Assembly (NCBI RefSeq): GCF_022179445.1 | Contig: NZ_BPQU01000002.1 | Span: 1 to 64,000, forward strand | Direction of reading: 5' to 3' | Length of the DNA stretch: 64,000 bases | DNA from: Methylobacterium mesophilicum | Lineage (GTDB): Bacteria; Pseudomonadota; Alphaproteobacteria; Rhizobiales; Beijerinckiaceae | Shown here: piece by piece, positions 53,851 to 63,155 of the stretch | Numbering within the stretch: position 1 is the first letter of the stretch | Layout of the letters: the number at the start of each line of letters is the position of its first letter | The notes under the pieces: generated by a model | What the model saw: the letters and a program-made list of their open reading frames with translations, nothing else | Told to the model about the DNA's origin: nothing | Database searches by the model: none | Made by a program: the position numbers and the translations under genes

Positions 53851-55071
53851 ATGCGGCGCGGACGGTTCATGCCCCTTCCGATACCGAGATCCTTCTCCGC
53901 CGGCCTCGTGCTGCTGACCGTCTGCGGTTCCGTCACGGCGCAGGCCGGGAAGGCCGACGCGCCGATCCCGGCCGCGACGCTCGCCCTGATGGCGCAGAAA
54001 GGCACCAGTGCCGCCGCCCCGGTGCTGTTCCGGGCCTACAAGAAGGAATCCGAGATCGAGGTCTGGAAGAAGGGCCCGTCCGGGTACGTCCACATCAAGA
54101 CCTTCCCGATCTGCCGCTGGTCCGGACAGCTCGGGCCCAAGCGCAAGAGCGGCGACCGGCAGACCCCGGAGGGGTTCTATGCGGTGCCCCGGCGCCAGAT
54201 GAATCCGAACTCGCACTATTACCTGTCCTTCGACGTCGGCTATCCCAACGCCTACGACCGCGCCCATGGCGGCACCGGCTCGGCCGTGATGGTGCACGGC
54301 ATCTGCTCGTCGATGGGCTGCTTCGCCATGACCGACGGCACGGTCGGGGAGATCTACGCCATCGCCCGCGAGGCCCTGAACGGCGGGCAGGTGGCGTTCC
54401 AGTTCCAGTCCTACCCGTTCCGGATGAGTGCCGAGAACATGGCCCGCCACCGCGCCGACCCGAACATCGGGTTCTGGCGCGAACTCAAGGCCGGCTCGGA
54501 CCGGTTCGAGGCGAGCAAGGAGGAGCTGCAGGTCTCGGTCGTCGCCGGCCGCTACGCCTTCGCGCCGTCCCGGGACCCCGCGCGGGAAGCCGCGGTCGCG
54601 ACCCACCGCGCCATCGAGGAGGCCCGGATGGCGGCGCTCGCCGAATCCGGCGAGCCGGCCGTGCGCACGACCTACTCCGACGGCGGCCAGCACGCCTTCT
54701 GGGCGGCCTACACCGCCCGGGGCGGCGCGGTCGGCGACATCAGCCGCCCCGAGGCGCTGGCCTTCGCCGGCCAGGAGGTGGTGGTGGTGCCGGGTCACCG
54801 GGCGCCGCGGCCGGTGCCGGAGTCCGTCTGGGCCGCCTGGGCCGCGCCCGATTCCGCGCTCGCGCTGCGGCGGATGGCGGGCTTCGTTCCGGTCTACGAG
54901 CGGGCGCCGGACCCGTTCGGGGCGCTGGCGGGCCGGCTCCCGGTGCGCTACGGCGACGGCCTGCCCGCGCTGCTGGCAGCAGCCTTGAGCGAAACCCCGG
55001 GCGCATTCGGCGGGGCACCGATTCCCGGCGGCGTCAACGCCGGGCTTGTCGCCTCCGCCGAGCGATTCTAA
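53851..55071 (+). CDS. L,D-transpeptidase (YkuD/YafK-like)
   Basis: A 406-residue exported protein. A basic signal peptide (RRGR, then FSAGLVLLTVCGSVTAQA) is followed by a YkuD-type domain of the YafK subgroup with PICRWSGQLGPKRKSGDRQT, PEGFYAVP and the catalytic motif MVHGICSSMGCFAMTDG, which carries the active Cys. The C-terminal 180 residues are extra and unassigned. YafK-like enzymes form or cleave links between peptidoglycan and its partners, including lipoproteins. ATG at 53869 is an alternative start. It follows the ABC-like gene by about 90 bases. Confidence 0.88.
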   Translation: MRRGRFMPLPIPRSFSAGLVLLTVCGSVTAQAGKADAPIPAATLALMAQKGTSAAAPVLFRAYKKESEIEVWKKGPSGYVHIKTFPICRWSGQLGPKRKSGDRQTPEGFYAVPRRQMNPNSHYYLSFDVGYPNAYDRAHGGTGSAVMVHGICSSMGCFAMTDGTVGEIYAIAREALNGGQVAFQFQSYPFRMSAENMARHRADPNIGFWRELKAGSDRFEASKEELQVSVVAGRYAFAPSRDPAREAAVATHRAIEEARMAALAESGEPAVRTTYSDGGQHAFWAAYTARGGAVGDISRPEALAFAGQEVVVVPGHRAPRPVPESVWAAWAAPDSALALRRMAGFVPVYERAPDPFGALAGRLPVRYGDGLPALLAAALSETPGAFGGAPIPGGVNAGLVASAERF

Positions 55072-55276
55072 GGGTGCCGAAGGGCCCGGACGCGGCCCGT
55101 CCGTGTGCGCGGCCGCACATCACGACGGCCTGCGACCCCCCAATTCATTGTAAGGCAGGGGATGAGCGGTACTCCTGTCCCGTCGGCCTGCCGTAATCAG
55201 CGCTACCTTCCCGGAACGGCGACGGGGTTTCGATCGTAACGGATTGGGACCGACTGTCCGCAGATTCGTGATCGCC

Positions 55277-56218
55277 ATGTCCAAGTGTTCCGAGCCGACT
55301 ATCCGTGCGGCCGACGAGGGCCTCGTCCTCCGATTCTGGGGCGTTCGTGGCTCGACGCCGGTCAGCGGTCCGCAATACGCCGAATTCGGCGGCAGCACGC
55401 CGTGTCTCGAGGTGCGCTGCGGCGAGCGGATGTTCGTGGTCGATGCCGGCTCCGGCATCTACAACCTCGGCCAGGGCCACCGCACCGATCTCCCCCGGGA
55501 AGTCGACCTCCTGTTCAGTCACCTGCACCTCGACCACACGGCGGGCCTTCCGTTCTTCAAGCCGGCGGTCCTCGACTGCGACCGGGTGATCAACACCTAT
55601 TGCGGCAACCTCGGCGGCGAATCGGCCGGCCCGACGCTCGACCGCCTGTTCGCGCCGCCGCTGTTCCCGGTTACGCTCGACAGGCTGTGCTGCACGTTCA
55701 ACCATCACGGCTTCGAGGCCGGGCAGTCCCTGACCTTCCCGGACGGCGCCCGGGTCGACACGATCCTGCTGAACCACCCGCAGGGCTCGGTGGGCTACCG
55801 CTTCGAGCATGGCGGCCGGCGCCTGTGCCTGATCAGCGACATCGAGCACAGCGATCCCTGGCCGGATCCCGAGCTGGCCCGGTTCGTCGAAGGCGCCGAC
55901 CTGATGGTCTACGACGGCATGTTCACGGACGGCGAGTATCCGACCTGCCGCGGCTGGGGCCACTCCACCTGGCAGAAGGGCGTCGAGCTGGCCCGGACGG
56001 CCGGGGTCAAGGCGCTGGCGATCATCCACCTGCATCCGGCCCATTCGGATACGGCGCTGCGCGACATGGAGGCGGACCTCAAGGCGGAGATGCCCACCGC
56101 CTTCATCGCCCGCGAGAGCCAGAGCATCACGGTCGGCGCGCCGCGTTCGGTGAGCCGGGGCGCCGACGGGCGACCGGCGGTGGCGCGGGAGATCCGCCGC
56201 CGGATCAAGGTCGCCTGA
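55277..56218 (+). CDS. Metallo-beta-lactamase fold hydrolase
   Basis: A 313-residue MBL-fold protein. The metal motif is SHLHLDHTAGLPFF (HxHxDH), with further ligands in LNHPQGSVGYRF and ISDIEHSD, and the N-terminal LRFWGVRGSTPVSGPQYAEF is shared by a PhnP/RNase Z-like subgroup seen in many alphaproteobacteria. The start at 55277 gives the family N terminus. Substrates in this group are phosphodiesters or cyclic nucleotides; none can be named here. It stands alone on the plus strand. Confidence 0.9.
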   Translation: MSKCSEPTIRAADEGLVLRFWGVRGSTPVSGPQYAEFGGSTPCLEVRCGERMFVVDAGSGIYNLGQGHRTDLPREVDLLFSHLHLDHTAGLPFFKPAVLDCDRVINTYCGNLGGESAGPTLDRLFAPPLFPVTLDRLCCTFNHHGFEAGQSLTFPDGARVDTILLNHPQGSVGYRFEHGGRRLCLISDIEHSDPWPDPELARFVEGADLMVYDGMFTDGEYPTCRGWGHSTWQKGVELARTAGVKALAIIHLHPAHSDTALRDMEADLKAEMPTAFIARESQSITVGAPRSVSRGADGRPAVAREIRRRIKVA

Positions 56219-56227
56219 CCCCGCCGG

Positions 56228-56425
56228 TCAGACCGAGCGCCGGCCGCGCGTCCGGCTGAACCGGCGATAGGCGAACAGGACGAACAGCGCGACGCCGATG
56301 GTCAGGATGCTCCAGCCGTAATTGGTGACGAGCTGGGCATCGATCGGGTGGCCGATCAGGCCCAGCGCGACGAGCAGTCCGAAGACAGCGATCACCGCCG
56401 AGACGAGCATCCCTAGAATCATCAT
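56228..56425 (-). CDS. Small membrane protein
   Basis: A 65-residue protein with two membrane segments (MMILGMLVSAVIAVFGLLVA and TNYGWSILTIGVALFVLFAY) and a basic end RRFSRTRGRRSV. A second ATG lies at 56422. No family was recognised. It converges on the metallo-hydrolase gene end with a nine-base gap. Its hydrophobic pattern and length support a real gene, but a start further upstream at 56653 is open. Confidence 0.65.
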   Translation of the reverse strand: MMILGMLVSAVIAVFGLLVALGLIGHPIDAQLVTNYGWSILTIGVALFVLFAYRRFSRTRGRRSV

Positions 56426-56633
56426 GGTCCCCGGCGCGTCCCGGCCGGCGCACGGCCCGGCGAAGTCGTCCGTGGAAATGCGCGGGCGCGGTGCCCGTTC
56501 CCGGTCGCATCCGGCGCCGGGACGCGGTAATCGCGCCGCGACGCGCATGGGCGGCTCCCAAGGCGCCGAACTTAGGCTAAGTAGGCCCGCATGACGGCGC
56601 CCCGGGGCGCGCGAGGAGCCCGAGACCACGGCG

Positions 56634-57854
56634 ATGACCGGCCCACAGAACACGCCTCAGGACAGCATGCCCGCATCCACCGCCGCAACGGGCCCCCTGC
56701 GCCCGCAATCCCAGCTCGTGACGATCTTCGGCGGCTCCGGCTTCCTGGGCCGGCACGTGGTGCGGGCGCTCGCCAAGCGCGGCTACCGGATCCGCGTCGC
56801 GGTGCGCCGGCCGGACCTGGCGCTGTTCCTGCAGCCGCTGGGCAAGGTCAACCAGATCGTGGCCGTCCAGGCCAACCTGCGCTACCCCGAATCGGTGGCC
56901 CGCGCGGCCGAGCGTTCGGACGTGGTGATCAACCTCGTCGGCATCCTGCAGGAGACCGGCTCACAGAGTTTCGCGCGCCTGCAGGTCGAGGGCGCGGCTG
57001 AGATCGCCCGCGCCGCCGCCCGGCAGGGCGCCCGGATGATCCACGTCTCGGCGATCGGGGCGGATCCGACCTCGCCGTCGCACTACGCCCGCACCAAGGC
57101 GGAGGGCGAGGCCCGGGTCTTCGCCGCCTGCCCGGACGCGGTGGTGTTCCGGCCCTCGCTGGTCTTCGGGCCGGGCGACAGCTTCTTCAACCGCTTCGCC
57201 GGGCTGGCCCGGGCGCTGCCGGTGCTGCCGCTGGCGGGCGGGCAGTCGCGCTTCCAGCCGGTCTTCGTCGGTGACGTCGCCGAGGCGATCGCCCGGGCCG
57301 TCGACGGCGTCGTGCCGGGCGGCAAGGTCTACGAACTCGGCGGCCCCGAGGTCGCGACGCTGGAGCACCTCGTCCGCTACATGCTGAAGACGATCCAGCG
57401 GAAGCGTGCGGTGGTGGACCTGCCGCTGCCGGTGGCCAAGCTCCAGGCCCGGTTCCTGGAGGTCGCCGACACCCTGACCTTCGGCCTGCTGCCCGACAGC
57501 CTGAAGCTCACCCGCGACCAGGTGATCCTGCTCCAGAACGACAACGTCGTGTCCGAGGCTGCCAAGGCCGAGGGCCGGACCATCGAGGCGCTCGGGATCA
57601 CCCCGACCGCCGCCGAGGCGGTGGTGCCGGGCTATCTCTGGCCGTTCCGCAAGGCCGGCCAGTTCGCCACCGACCGGGACGAGGAATACCTGGCCGAGGT
57701 GCCGGACTCGATCGCACCGACGCCCATGGGGCCCGGCTCCCAGCACAGGCCGCAGACCGCATCCGGCCCGGCGATCGGCGCCGATGCCGGCAGCTCCCCC
57801 GGCAGCGCCCAGAGCCGCATGGGCACCCGCTGGGGCACCCGGACGATGAGCTGA
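56634..57854 (+). CDS. NDUFA9-like NAD(P)-binding protein
   Basis: A 406-residue atypical SDR/NmrA-like protein of the complex I NDUFA9 (39 kDa) subunit family. The nucleotide motif is VTIFGGSGFLGRHVVRALAK at about residue 28, with INLVGIL, MIHVSAIGADPTSPSHYART, and the VFRPSLVFGPGDSFFNRF stretch. The last 45 residues are low-complexity. In alphaproteobacteria this protein is often encoded away from the nuo operon, as here. It may stabilise complex I or act on lipids or quinones. Confidence 0.9.
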   Translation: MTGPQNTPQDSMPASTAATGPLRPQSQLVTIFGGSGFLGRHVVRALAKRGYRIRVAVRRPDLALFLQPLGKVNQIVAVQANLRYPESVARAAERSDVVINLVGILQETGSQSFARLQVEGAAEIARAAARQGARMIHVSAIGADPTSPSHYARTKAEGEARVFAACPDAVVFRPSLVFGPGDSFFNRFAGLARALPVLPLAGGQSRFQPVFVGDVAEAIARAVDGVVPGGKVYELGGPEVATLEHLVRYMLKTIQRKRAVVDLPLPVAKLQARFLEVADTLTFGLLPDSLKLTRDQVILLQNDNVVSEAAKAEGRTIEALGITPTAAEAVVPGYLWPFRKAGQFATDRDEEYLAEVPDSIAPTPMGPGSQHRPQTASGPAIGADAGSSPGSAQSRMGTRWGTRTMS

Positions 57855-57867
57855 GGAGCCGGGGTTT

Positions 57868-58035
57868 CAAAAGGCCTTCGACCTTTTGCGGGTCCAGGGC
57901 GGAGCCCTGGGTCGAGCGAAGCTCGATGCCATCGGGGCTCCGCCCCGATACCCCGCCAAAGGGCCTCCGGCCCTTTGGAAACCCATTCCCTTGCCGGTGA
58001 GGGCGTTTATATCCCCGCGTTCTCCTGAAAGGAGA
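57868..58035. repeat. Mosaic of six hairpins (Methylobacterium-type intergenic element)
   Basis: Six perfect hairpins occur in 168 bases: 57868-57888 (caaaagg/ccttttg), 57894-57910 (ccagggc/gccctgg), 57912-57926 (tcgagc/gctcga), 57931-57949 (atcggggc/gccccgat), 57956-57978 (ccaaaggg/ccctttgg) and 58021-58035 (tctcct/aggaga). The sequence is of a kind I associate with repeated intergenic elements in Methylobacterium. It lies between the NDUFA9-like gene and the epimerase gene. Confidence 0.75.
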
Positions 58036-58102
58036 CAACGCCTGACCTCGTCCGGGACCACACGATGATCGTCACCCCGTGGAACGGATCGGCAGGCTTG
58101 GC

Positions 58103-59062
58103 GTGAGACGCATCCTCGTCACCGGCGCGGCGGGCTTCGTCGGCGGCCATGTCCTGCCGCTCCTGACCGGATCGGGCGCCCGGGTGGTCGGGATCGGCCG
58201 CGGGGCGTCGCCGAGCCTGCCGGAGGGCGTCACCTACGAGCGCATCGACCTATTGGACGAGGCGGCGCTCAGCGCCTTCGTGGCCCGCTTCCGGCCGACC
58301 GAGATTCTCCACTTGGCCGGCCTCGCCTCGGTGGGCCAGTCCGCGACCGGGCCGGGGCAGACCTGGCGGGTGAACGTCAACGGCCTGATGAACCTCGTGG
58401 CGGCCGTCGAGGCGGTGCCGGGCTGCACGCTGTTCTTCGTCAGCTCGGGCGAAGTCTACGGCGGCGCCTTCCTGGCCGGCCACGCGCTGTCCGAGGCGGC
58501 CGAGCCCCTGCCGCGCAACACCTACGCCCGGTCGAAATGGGTCGGCGAGCAGCTGCTGCGCGATCTGCTGCCCCGGATCGGCGTGAAGCTCGTGGTGCTG
58601 CGGCCGTTCAACCATATCGGCCCGGGCCAGGACGAGCGCTTCGTGGTGGCCTCCTTCGCCGGGCAGATCGCCCGGATCGAGGCCGGCCGCGCGGCGCCGC
58701 TCCTCGAGGTCGGCAACCTGTCCTCGTACCGCGATTTCCTCGACGTGGCCGACGTCGCGGGCGCCTATGCCGACCTGATCGGCCGGTCCGAATCCCTGGC
58801 GGACGGGAGCGTGTTCAACATCAGTTCCGGCGTGCCCCGCACGATCGCCAGCGTGCTCGACGGCCTGCGCGCCCGCGCCCGGGTGCCGTTCGAGATCCGG
58901 ATCGCCCCCGAGCGGGTGCGCCCGAACGAGATCCCGCTGGCGGCGGGCGATTCCACCCGCCTGCACGACGCCACCGGCTGGCAACCGCGGGTCGCCTGGG
59001 ACGACGCCCTGACCCGGGTGCTCGACGATGCCCGCGCCCGGCTGGGCGCCGTCGAGGGCTGA
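58103..59062 (+). CDS. NAD-dependent epimerase/dehydratase (GDP-sugar reductase-like)
   Basis: A 319-residue extended SDR. It has TGAAGFVGGHVLPLL at the N terminus, LAGLASVG, the catalytic Ser in VSSGEVYGG, YARSK as the YxxxK motif, and LRPFNHIGPGQDERFVVASF. This stretch is typical of GDP-4-keto-6-deoxymannose reductase (Rmd) and related enzymes. It probably makes a deoxy sugar for polysaccharide. The GTG at 58103 overlaps the stop of a 13-codon upstream frame (58065-58106); a GTG at 58079 is in frame too. No glycosyltransferase gene is nearby. Confidence 0.87.
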   Translation: MRRILVTGAAGFVGGHVLPLLTGSGARVVGIGRGASPSLPEGVTYERIDLLDEAALSAFVARFRPTEILHLAGLASVGQSATGPGQTWRVNVNGLMNLVAAVEAVPGCTLFFVSSGEVYGGAFLAGHALSEAAEPLPRNTYARSKWVGEQLLRDLLPRIGVKLVVLRPFNHIGPGQDERFVVASFAGQIARIEAGRAAPLLEVGNLSSYRDFLDVADVAGAYADLIGRSESLADGSVFNISSGVPRTIASVLDGLRARARVPFEIRIAPERVRPNEIPLAAGDSTRLHDATGWQPRVAWDDALTRVLDDARARLGAVEG

Positions 59063-59069
59063 AGGCGCG

Positions 59070-60272
59070 CTACCGGACCACGCCCTTCGCCACCAGCGCG
59101 TCCCGCGCCTCCGCCGAAACCTCCAGTCGCTCGGCCAGGATTTCTTGGCTCGAATCCCCGAGGCCCGGCGGCATGCGGCGCACCGGCAGCCGGCGCCCGT
59201 CGAGCCGGTAGGGCGGGGCGATCACGTGGGCGTTGTCGGCCCCCTCGACCACCAGACCGGCCTCCCGGGCGCGCGGGCAGGTCAGCGCCTCGCGCAGGCC
59301 CATCACCTCGCCGCAGGGGATGCCCGCCGCGCGCAGGCGCGCGATCAGCGGCGCACGCTCCCATTTGGCGAGTTCGGCATCCAGAATCGGGATGAACGCG
59401 GCGCGGTTCTTCGAGCGGTCGAGGTTGGTTGCAAAGCGCGGGTCGGCGCACAGGTCCGGCCGCTCCAGCACCTGCTCGCAGAACCGGCGGTACTGGGCGT
59501 TGTTACCCACCGTGATCACCACCGGGCCGTCGCCGGCCTCGAACACCCCGTAGGGCACGATCGACGGGTGGGCGTTGCCATAACGCGGCGGATCGATGCC
59601 CCGGGCCAGCGCCTCCAGGCCGTAATAGGAGGTCAGCGCCACGCCGCAATCGAACAGGGCGAGGTCGATCGCCTTGCCGCGCCCGGTGCGCTCGCGCTGG
59701 AACAGAGCCGCCAGCACGGCCTGGGCCGCGTATTGCCCGGTGAACAGGTCCACCGCCGCGACCCCGAACTTCAGGGGCGGCCCGCCCGCCTCGCCGTTCA
59801 GCGCCATCACGCCGGATTCGCCCTGCACCACGAGGTCGTAGCCGGGCCGTCCGGCCTCCGAGCCGTCGGAGCTGTAGCCGGCGATCGAGCAGTAGATCAG
59901 CCCGGAATTCTCGGCCGAAAGCGCCGCGTAGCCGAGGCCGAGCTTCTCGGCCCCGCCGGTCTTGAAGTTCTGGACCAGCACGTCGCTCTCGCGGGCCAGC
60001 GCCTTGACGATCGCCAGCCCGTCGGGCGTCGCGAGATCGACGCCGATCGAGCGCTTGTTGCGGTTCACGCTGTCGAAATACGAGGTGTTGCCGGGACTGG
60101 TCGCCACGCCCCAGTCCCGCGTGTCGTCGCCGCGCTCCGGATGCTCGACCTTGATCACGTCGGCGCCGAGATCGCCGAGAACCTGCGCGCACCACGGCCC
60201 CGCAAGGACCCGGGACAGGTCGAGGACGCGGATCCCGGCGAGCGGGAGATCGTGGGACGGATCGGTTTCCAT
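59070..60272 (-). CDS. CaiB/BaiF family CoA transferase
   Basis: A 400-residue class III CoA transferase. Family sequence includes RVLDLSRVLAGPWCAQVLGD, DLGADVIKVEHPERGDDTRD, the catalytic Asp in GRPGYDLVVQGESG, and SYYGLEALARG. It moves CoA between two carboxylic acids through an aspartyl-CoA intermediate. It is last in the minus-strand set with IclR, enoyl-CoA hydratase and nitronate monooxygenase genes, 12 bases after the regulator. The acid pair cannot be named. Confidence 0.93.
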   Translation of the reverse strand: METDPSHDLPLAGIRVLDLSRVLAGPWCAQVLGDLGADVIKVEHPERGDDTRDWGVATSPGNTSYFDSVNRNKRSIGVDLATPDGLAIVKALARESDVLVQNFKTGGAEKLGLGYAALSAENSGLIYCSIAGYSSDGSEAGRPGYDLVVQGESGVMALNGEAGGPPLKFGVAAVDLFTGQYAAQAVLAALFQRERTGRGKAIDLALFDCGVALTSYYGLEALARGIDPPRYGNAHPSIVPYGVFEAGDGPVVITVGNNAQYRRFCEQVLERPDLCADPRFATNLDRSKNRAAFIPILDAELAKWERAPLIARLRAAGIPCGEVMGLREALTCPRAREAGLVVEGADNAHVIAPPYRLDGRRLPVRRMPPGLGDSSQEILAERLEVSAEARDALVAKGVVR

Positions 60273-60283
60273 GGAACGGGTCC

Positions 60284-61108
60284 TCAAGCTCCCATCACGC
60301 CGTCGAGGCCGCGCACCGCCGCGACGAGCTTCGGCCGCACCACATCCATCAGGAACCGGGCATCGGTGATGATCGTCGGAGCGCCGCAATTGACCGACAT
60401 GGCCGGCAGGCCGCCGCCGGGGTGAAACCCCACCGCGATCGCGCAGACCGTCTCCTGCCATTCGCCGAACGAAGTGCAGCAGCCGAGCTCGCGGTGCTCC
60501 GCCACGGCCCGGTCGAGGCCGGCCCGCAGGGCGGGCCAGGCCACCGGGTCCAGGGCCTTCAGGTCCTCGTAGAGGCTCGCGCGCTCGCGCTCGGGGCAGA
60601 CCGCCACGTAAGCCCGGCCCATGGCGCTGCGGGCCAGCGAGATCCGCGAGCCGGTGTCGAGGTTCAGCGAGATCGCGGCGGGACCGCGCTGGCAATCGAC
60701 GTAGCGCATGCTCAGCCGGTCGCGCACCCCGAGCCCCACCGAGGCGTTCGCGGCCTCGGCCACCGCCCGCAGGGCCGGCCGGGCGATGCCGCGCACATCG
60801 AGGCCGCCCAGCGCCGCCGAACTCAGCGCGATCGTCGCATGGCCCAGCCGGTATCGGCCGGTCTCGGCGGTGTGGTGCAGGTAGCCGAGCTTGGTCAGCG
60901 TGTAGGTCAGGCGCGACACGGTCGAGCGCGGCAGGCCGCACGCCGCCGCGAGATCGTGGTTGGCCAGGCTGGTCCGGCCCGGGCCGAAGCAGGCGAGCAC
61001 CGCGAGGCCCCGGGCCAGCGCCGTGACGAAGTGGCGATCCTCCTTGGCTCCGTCGCCTGCCGGCGCCGCATCGGGATCGGCCAGCAGGTCCTGATCGGCG
61101 GTCCTCAT
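60284..61108 (-). CDS. IclR-family transcriptional regulator
   Basis: A 274-residue regulator. The N-terminal winged HTH has [20 protein letters not shown] and [18 protein letters not shown], and the C-terminal effector domain is a GAF-like IclR domain with [20 protein letters not shown]. It lies inside the operon, between the enoyl-CoA hydratase gene (four-base overlap) and the CoA transferase gene. Two TCTGCAATGCRGAA palindromes at 63023 and 63126 are its likely sites and would let it control the operon and the divergent FadJ gene. Confidence 0.92.
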   Translation of the reverse strand: MRTADQDLLADPDAAPAGDGAKEDRHFVTALARGLAVLACFGPGRTSLANHDLAAACGLPRSTVSRLTYTLTKLGYLHHTAETGRYRLGHATIALSSAALGGLDVRGIARPALRAVAEAANASVGLGVRDRLSMRYVDCQRGPAAISLNLDTGSRISLARSAMGRAYVAVCPERERASLYEDLKALDPVAWPALRAGLDRAVAEHRELGCCTSFGEWQETVCAIAVGFHPGGGLPAMSVNCGAPTIITDARFLMDVVRPKLVAAVRGLDGVMGA

Positions 61109-61842
61109 CGGCGCAGGAACGCCGCGAAGGCCGCCTGCGCCTCCGGGCCCCGACGAAGCGCGTGAAACACCTCCGCCTCCTCGGCCAGCGTGCGGGCGAC
61201 GCTGTCGTCCTGGCCCCGGCGCAGGGCCCGCTTGGTCGCCGCGATCGAGGCCGGGGGCAGGGCCGCCAGGGCGCGGGCGCGGCCGAGCGCAACCTCCAGG
61301 GCCGTGCCCTCCGGGACGGCGGCGTTGATGAGGCCGGCCGCCACCGCCTCCGCCGCGCCGAAGGGCTCGCCGAGCATCAGGAGTTCGGCCCCCCGCTTGG
61401 TGCCGGCGATGAGCGGCAGCAGGTAGCTCGACCCGCCCTCGGGACTGAGCCCGAGCGCCGTGAACGGCAGGCGGAAGCGGGCGCCGTCCCCGGCATAGGC
61501 GAGGTCGCAATGCAGCAGCAGCGTCGTGCCGATGCCGACCGCGTGCCCCTCCACCGCCGCGACGACGGGGTTCGGGCAGCCGCGCAGGGCCTTCAGGAAG
61601 GTCAGGCCCGGGCTGTCGCCGTCGGTCTCGACATCCTGGAAGTCCCTGAGGTCGTTGCCGGCCGTGAAGCAGCCGCCCGCCCCGGTGAGCACCACGGCGC
61701 GCACGGTCTCGTCGGCGCCGGCCGCGGCGAAGGCGGCGGCGAGGCCCGCATAGGTCGCCCGGTCGAGCGCGTTGCGGCGCTCCGGCCGGTCGATGGTGAC
61801 CAGCCGGATCCCGGGCTCTGGATCGGCGACGCGGAGGCTCAT
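61105..61842 (-). CDS. Enoyl-CoA hydratase/isomerase family protein
   Basis: A 245-residue crotonase-fold protein. The N-terminal [20 protein letters not shown], the oxyanion-hole region [20 protein letters not shown], the second hole [20 protein letters not shown] and [16 protein letters not shown] are present. The usual hydratase Glu pair is only partly kept, so an isomerase or other crotonase reaction is possible. Four-base overlaps join it to the nitronate monooxygenase gene upstream and the IclR gene downstream. Confidence 0.92.
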   Translation of the reverse strand: MSLRVADPEPGIRLVTIDRPERRNALDRATYAGLAAAFAAAGADETVRAVVLTGAGGCFTAGNDLRDFQDVETDGDSPGLTFLKALRGCPNPVVAAVEGHAVGIGTTLLLHCDLAYAGDGARFRLPFTALGLSPEGGSSYLLPLIAGTKRGAELLMLGEPFGAAEAVAAGLINAAVPEGTALEVALGRARALAALPPASIAATKRALRRGQDDSVARTLAEEAEVFHALRRGPEAQAAFAAFLRR

Positions 61843-62855
61843 GGAACGGCCTCGCCGGCATAGCCCGCGGCGACGCCCCCGAGCCCGGCCCGGGCGGCGG
61901 TGTATTCCCGGACGAGCCGGGCCACGAGGTCGGCGGTGGCCGGGGCGTCCGCGATGGTGCCGACCCCCTGCCCGGCGCCCCAGACGTCTCGCCACACCTT
62001 CGCGCTGGCGCTACCGAAGTTCATCGCGGTCTTGTCGCGCACCGGCAAGGCCTCGGGGTCGAGCCCGGCGGCGCGGATGCTGGGGGTCAGGTAGTTGCCC
62101 GGCACGCCGGTGAAGTAGGGGGTGTACAGGATGTCGGCGGCGGCGCTGCCGGCGATCATGTCCTTATAGCCGGACGCGGCGTTCGCCTCCCGGGTCGCGA
62201 TGAAGCGGGTGCCCATGTAGGCGAGGTCGGCGCCCATGGCCTGGGCGGCCAGGATCGCCGAGCCGGTGGTGATCGCCCCCGACAGGATCAGCGGCCCGTC
62301 GTAGAAGCGGCGGATCTCGCCGACGAGGGCGAAGGGGCTCAGCGTGCCGGCATGGCCCCCGGCGCCGGCGCAGACCAGGATCAGCCCGTCGACCCCGGCC
62401 TCCAGGGCCTTCTCGGCATGGCGGACCGTGGTGACGTCGTGGAACACCACGCCGCCATAGGCGTGGACCGGGCGGATCACCGCGTCCGGGGCCCGCAGCG
62501 ACGTGATGATGATCGGCACCCGATGCCGGACGCAGGCCTCGACATCCTGCGCCAGCCGGTCGTTCGACGCGTGGACGATCTGGTTGACCGCGAAGGGCGC
62601 GATCTTGCGGGCGGGATCCTTCGCGCGCTCTTCAGCGAGGGTCCGCGTGATCGTCGAAAGCCATTCGTCGAGTAACGCGGCGGGCCGGGCGTTGAGCGCG
62701 GGGAACGCGCCGACCACCCCGGCGAGGCATTGCGCGATCACGAGTTCCGGTCCCGAGACGATGAACATCGGGGCGCAGATCACCGGCAGGGCGAGGCGGC
62801 CGCGCAGGATCTCGGGCAGGCGGCTAGCCGGGCCCTGTTCGAACCCGTCGCTCAT
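61839..62855 (-). CDS. Nitronate monooxygenase family flavoprotein
   Basis: A 338-residue FMN-binding TIM-barrel protein of the nitronate monooxygenase (2-nitropropane dioxygenase) family. FMN-binding parts include [57 protein letters not shown] and [17 protein letters not shown]. It is first in the minus-strand operon. Related proteins in fatty acid gene sets may be enoyl reductases rather than nitronate oxidases. The start at 62855 gives the family N terminus. Confidence 0.9.
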   Translation of the reverse strand: MSDGFEQGPASRLPEILRGRLALPVICAPMFIVSGPELVIAQCLAGVVGAFPALNARPAALLDEWLSTITRTLAEERAKDPARKIAPFAVNQIVHASNDRLAQDVEACVRHRVPIIITSLRAPDAVIRPVHAYGGVVFHDVTTVRHAEKALEAGVDGLILVCAGAGGHAGTLSPFALVGEIRRFYDGPLILSGAITTGSAILAAQAMGADLAYMGTRFIATREANAASGYKDMIAGSAAADILYTPYFTGVPGNYLTPSIRAAGLDPEALPVRDKTAMNFGSASAKVWRDVWGAGQGVGTIADAPATADLVARLVREYTAARAGLGGVAAGYAGEAVP

Positions 62856-63022
62856 CGGAGGCTGCCGGGCTGTTGGCCGATACCGCGCACGGCGATCCTC
62901 CCTGATCGATCGGGCGGCCCGGCCCGTGGAACCCGGCTGGGCGGGCCAGGGTCGGAATCGTGCCCGGGGCGGGTCTGAATGGCATGGCGTCCGGCACCGG
63001 TCAAACCATCCAGCCGGGCGGC

Positions 63023-63037
63023 GTCTGCAATGCGGAA
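63023..63037. promoter_or_regulatory. Putative IclR operator, site 1
   Basis: gtctgcaatgcggaa matches the perfect palindrome at 63126-63140 at 13 of 15 positions. It lies 168 bases before the nitronate monooxygenase start and may serve that promoter. Confidence 0.5.
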
Positions 63038-63125
63038 CGGCGCGACGCAAGCTGCCGGCAATGGCACCGCGTTCTTGACGAGTAGGGGATCGCGGATCAA
63101 CATCCCGCCAAATTGCAAACGATCA

Positions 63126-63140
63126 TTCTGCAATGCAGAA
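63126..63140. promoter_or_regulatory. Putative IclR operator, site 2
   Basis: ttctgcaatgcagaa is a perfect seven-base-arm palindrome with one central base. It lies directly before the ribosome-binding sequence and the TTG start (63156) of the FadJ-type gene. Binding here would block transcription or early elongation. Confidence 0.55.
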
Positions 63141-63155
63141 CAAGGAAGCGACGCT

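Larger units (their letters stand above)
62856..63155. other. Divergent control region with two palindromes
   Basis: These 300 bases separate the nitronate monooxygenase operon (minus) and the FadJ-type gene (plus). Both promoters must be here. Two palindromes (63023-63037 and 63126-63140) are described separately. No gene is seen. Confidence 0.6.

Noticed and set aside
51085..55071. A single 1328-codon frame joining the ABC-like region and the transpeptidase
   Set aside because: Over 51161-53758 this frame is an out-of-frame shadow of the ABC-like gene, rich in Arg and Pro. Only the 3' part from 53851 on is a real protein, so there is no fusion.
57868..58035. CRISPR array or tRNA cluster
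   Set aside because: There are several hairpins, but no repeated unit with spacers and no cloverleaf with TTC and anticodon arms. It is a palindrome mosaic.
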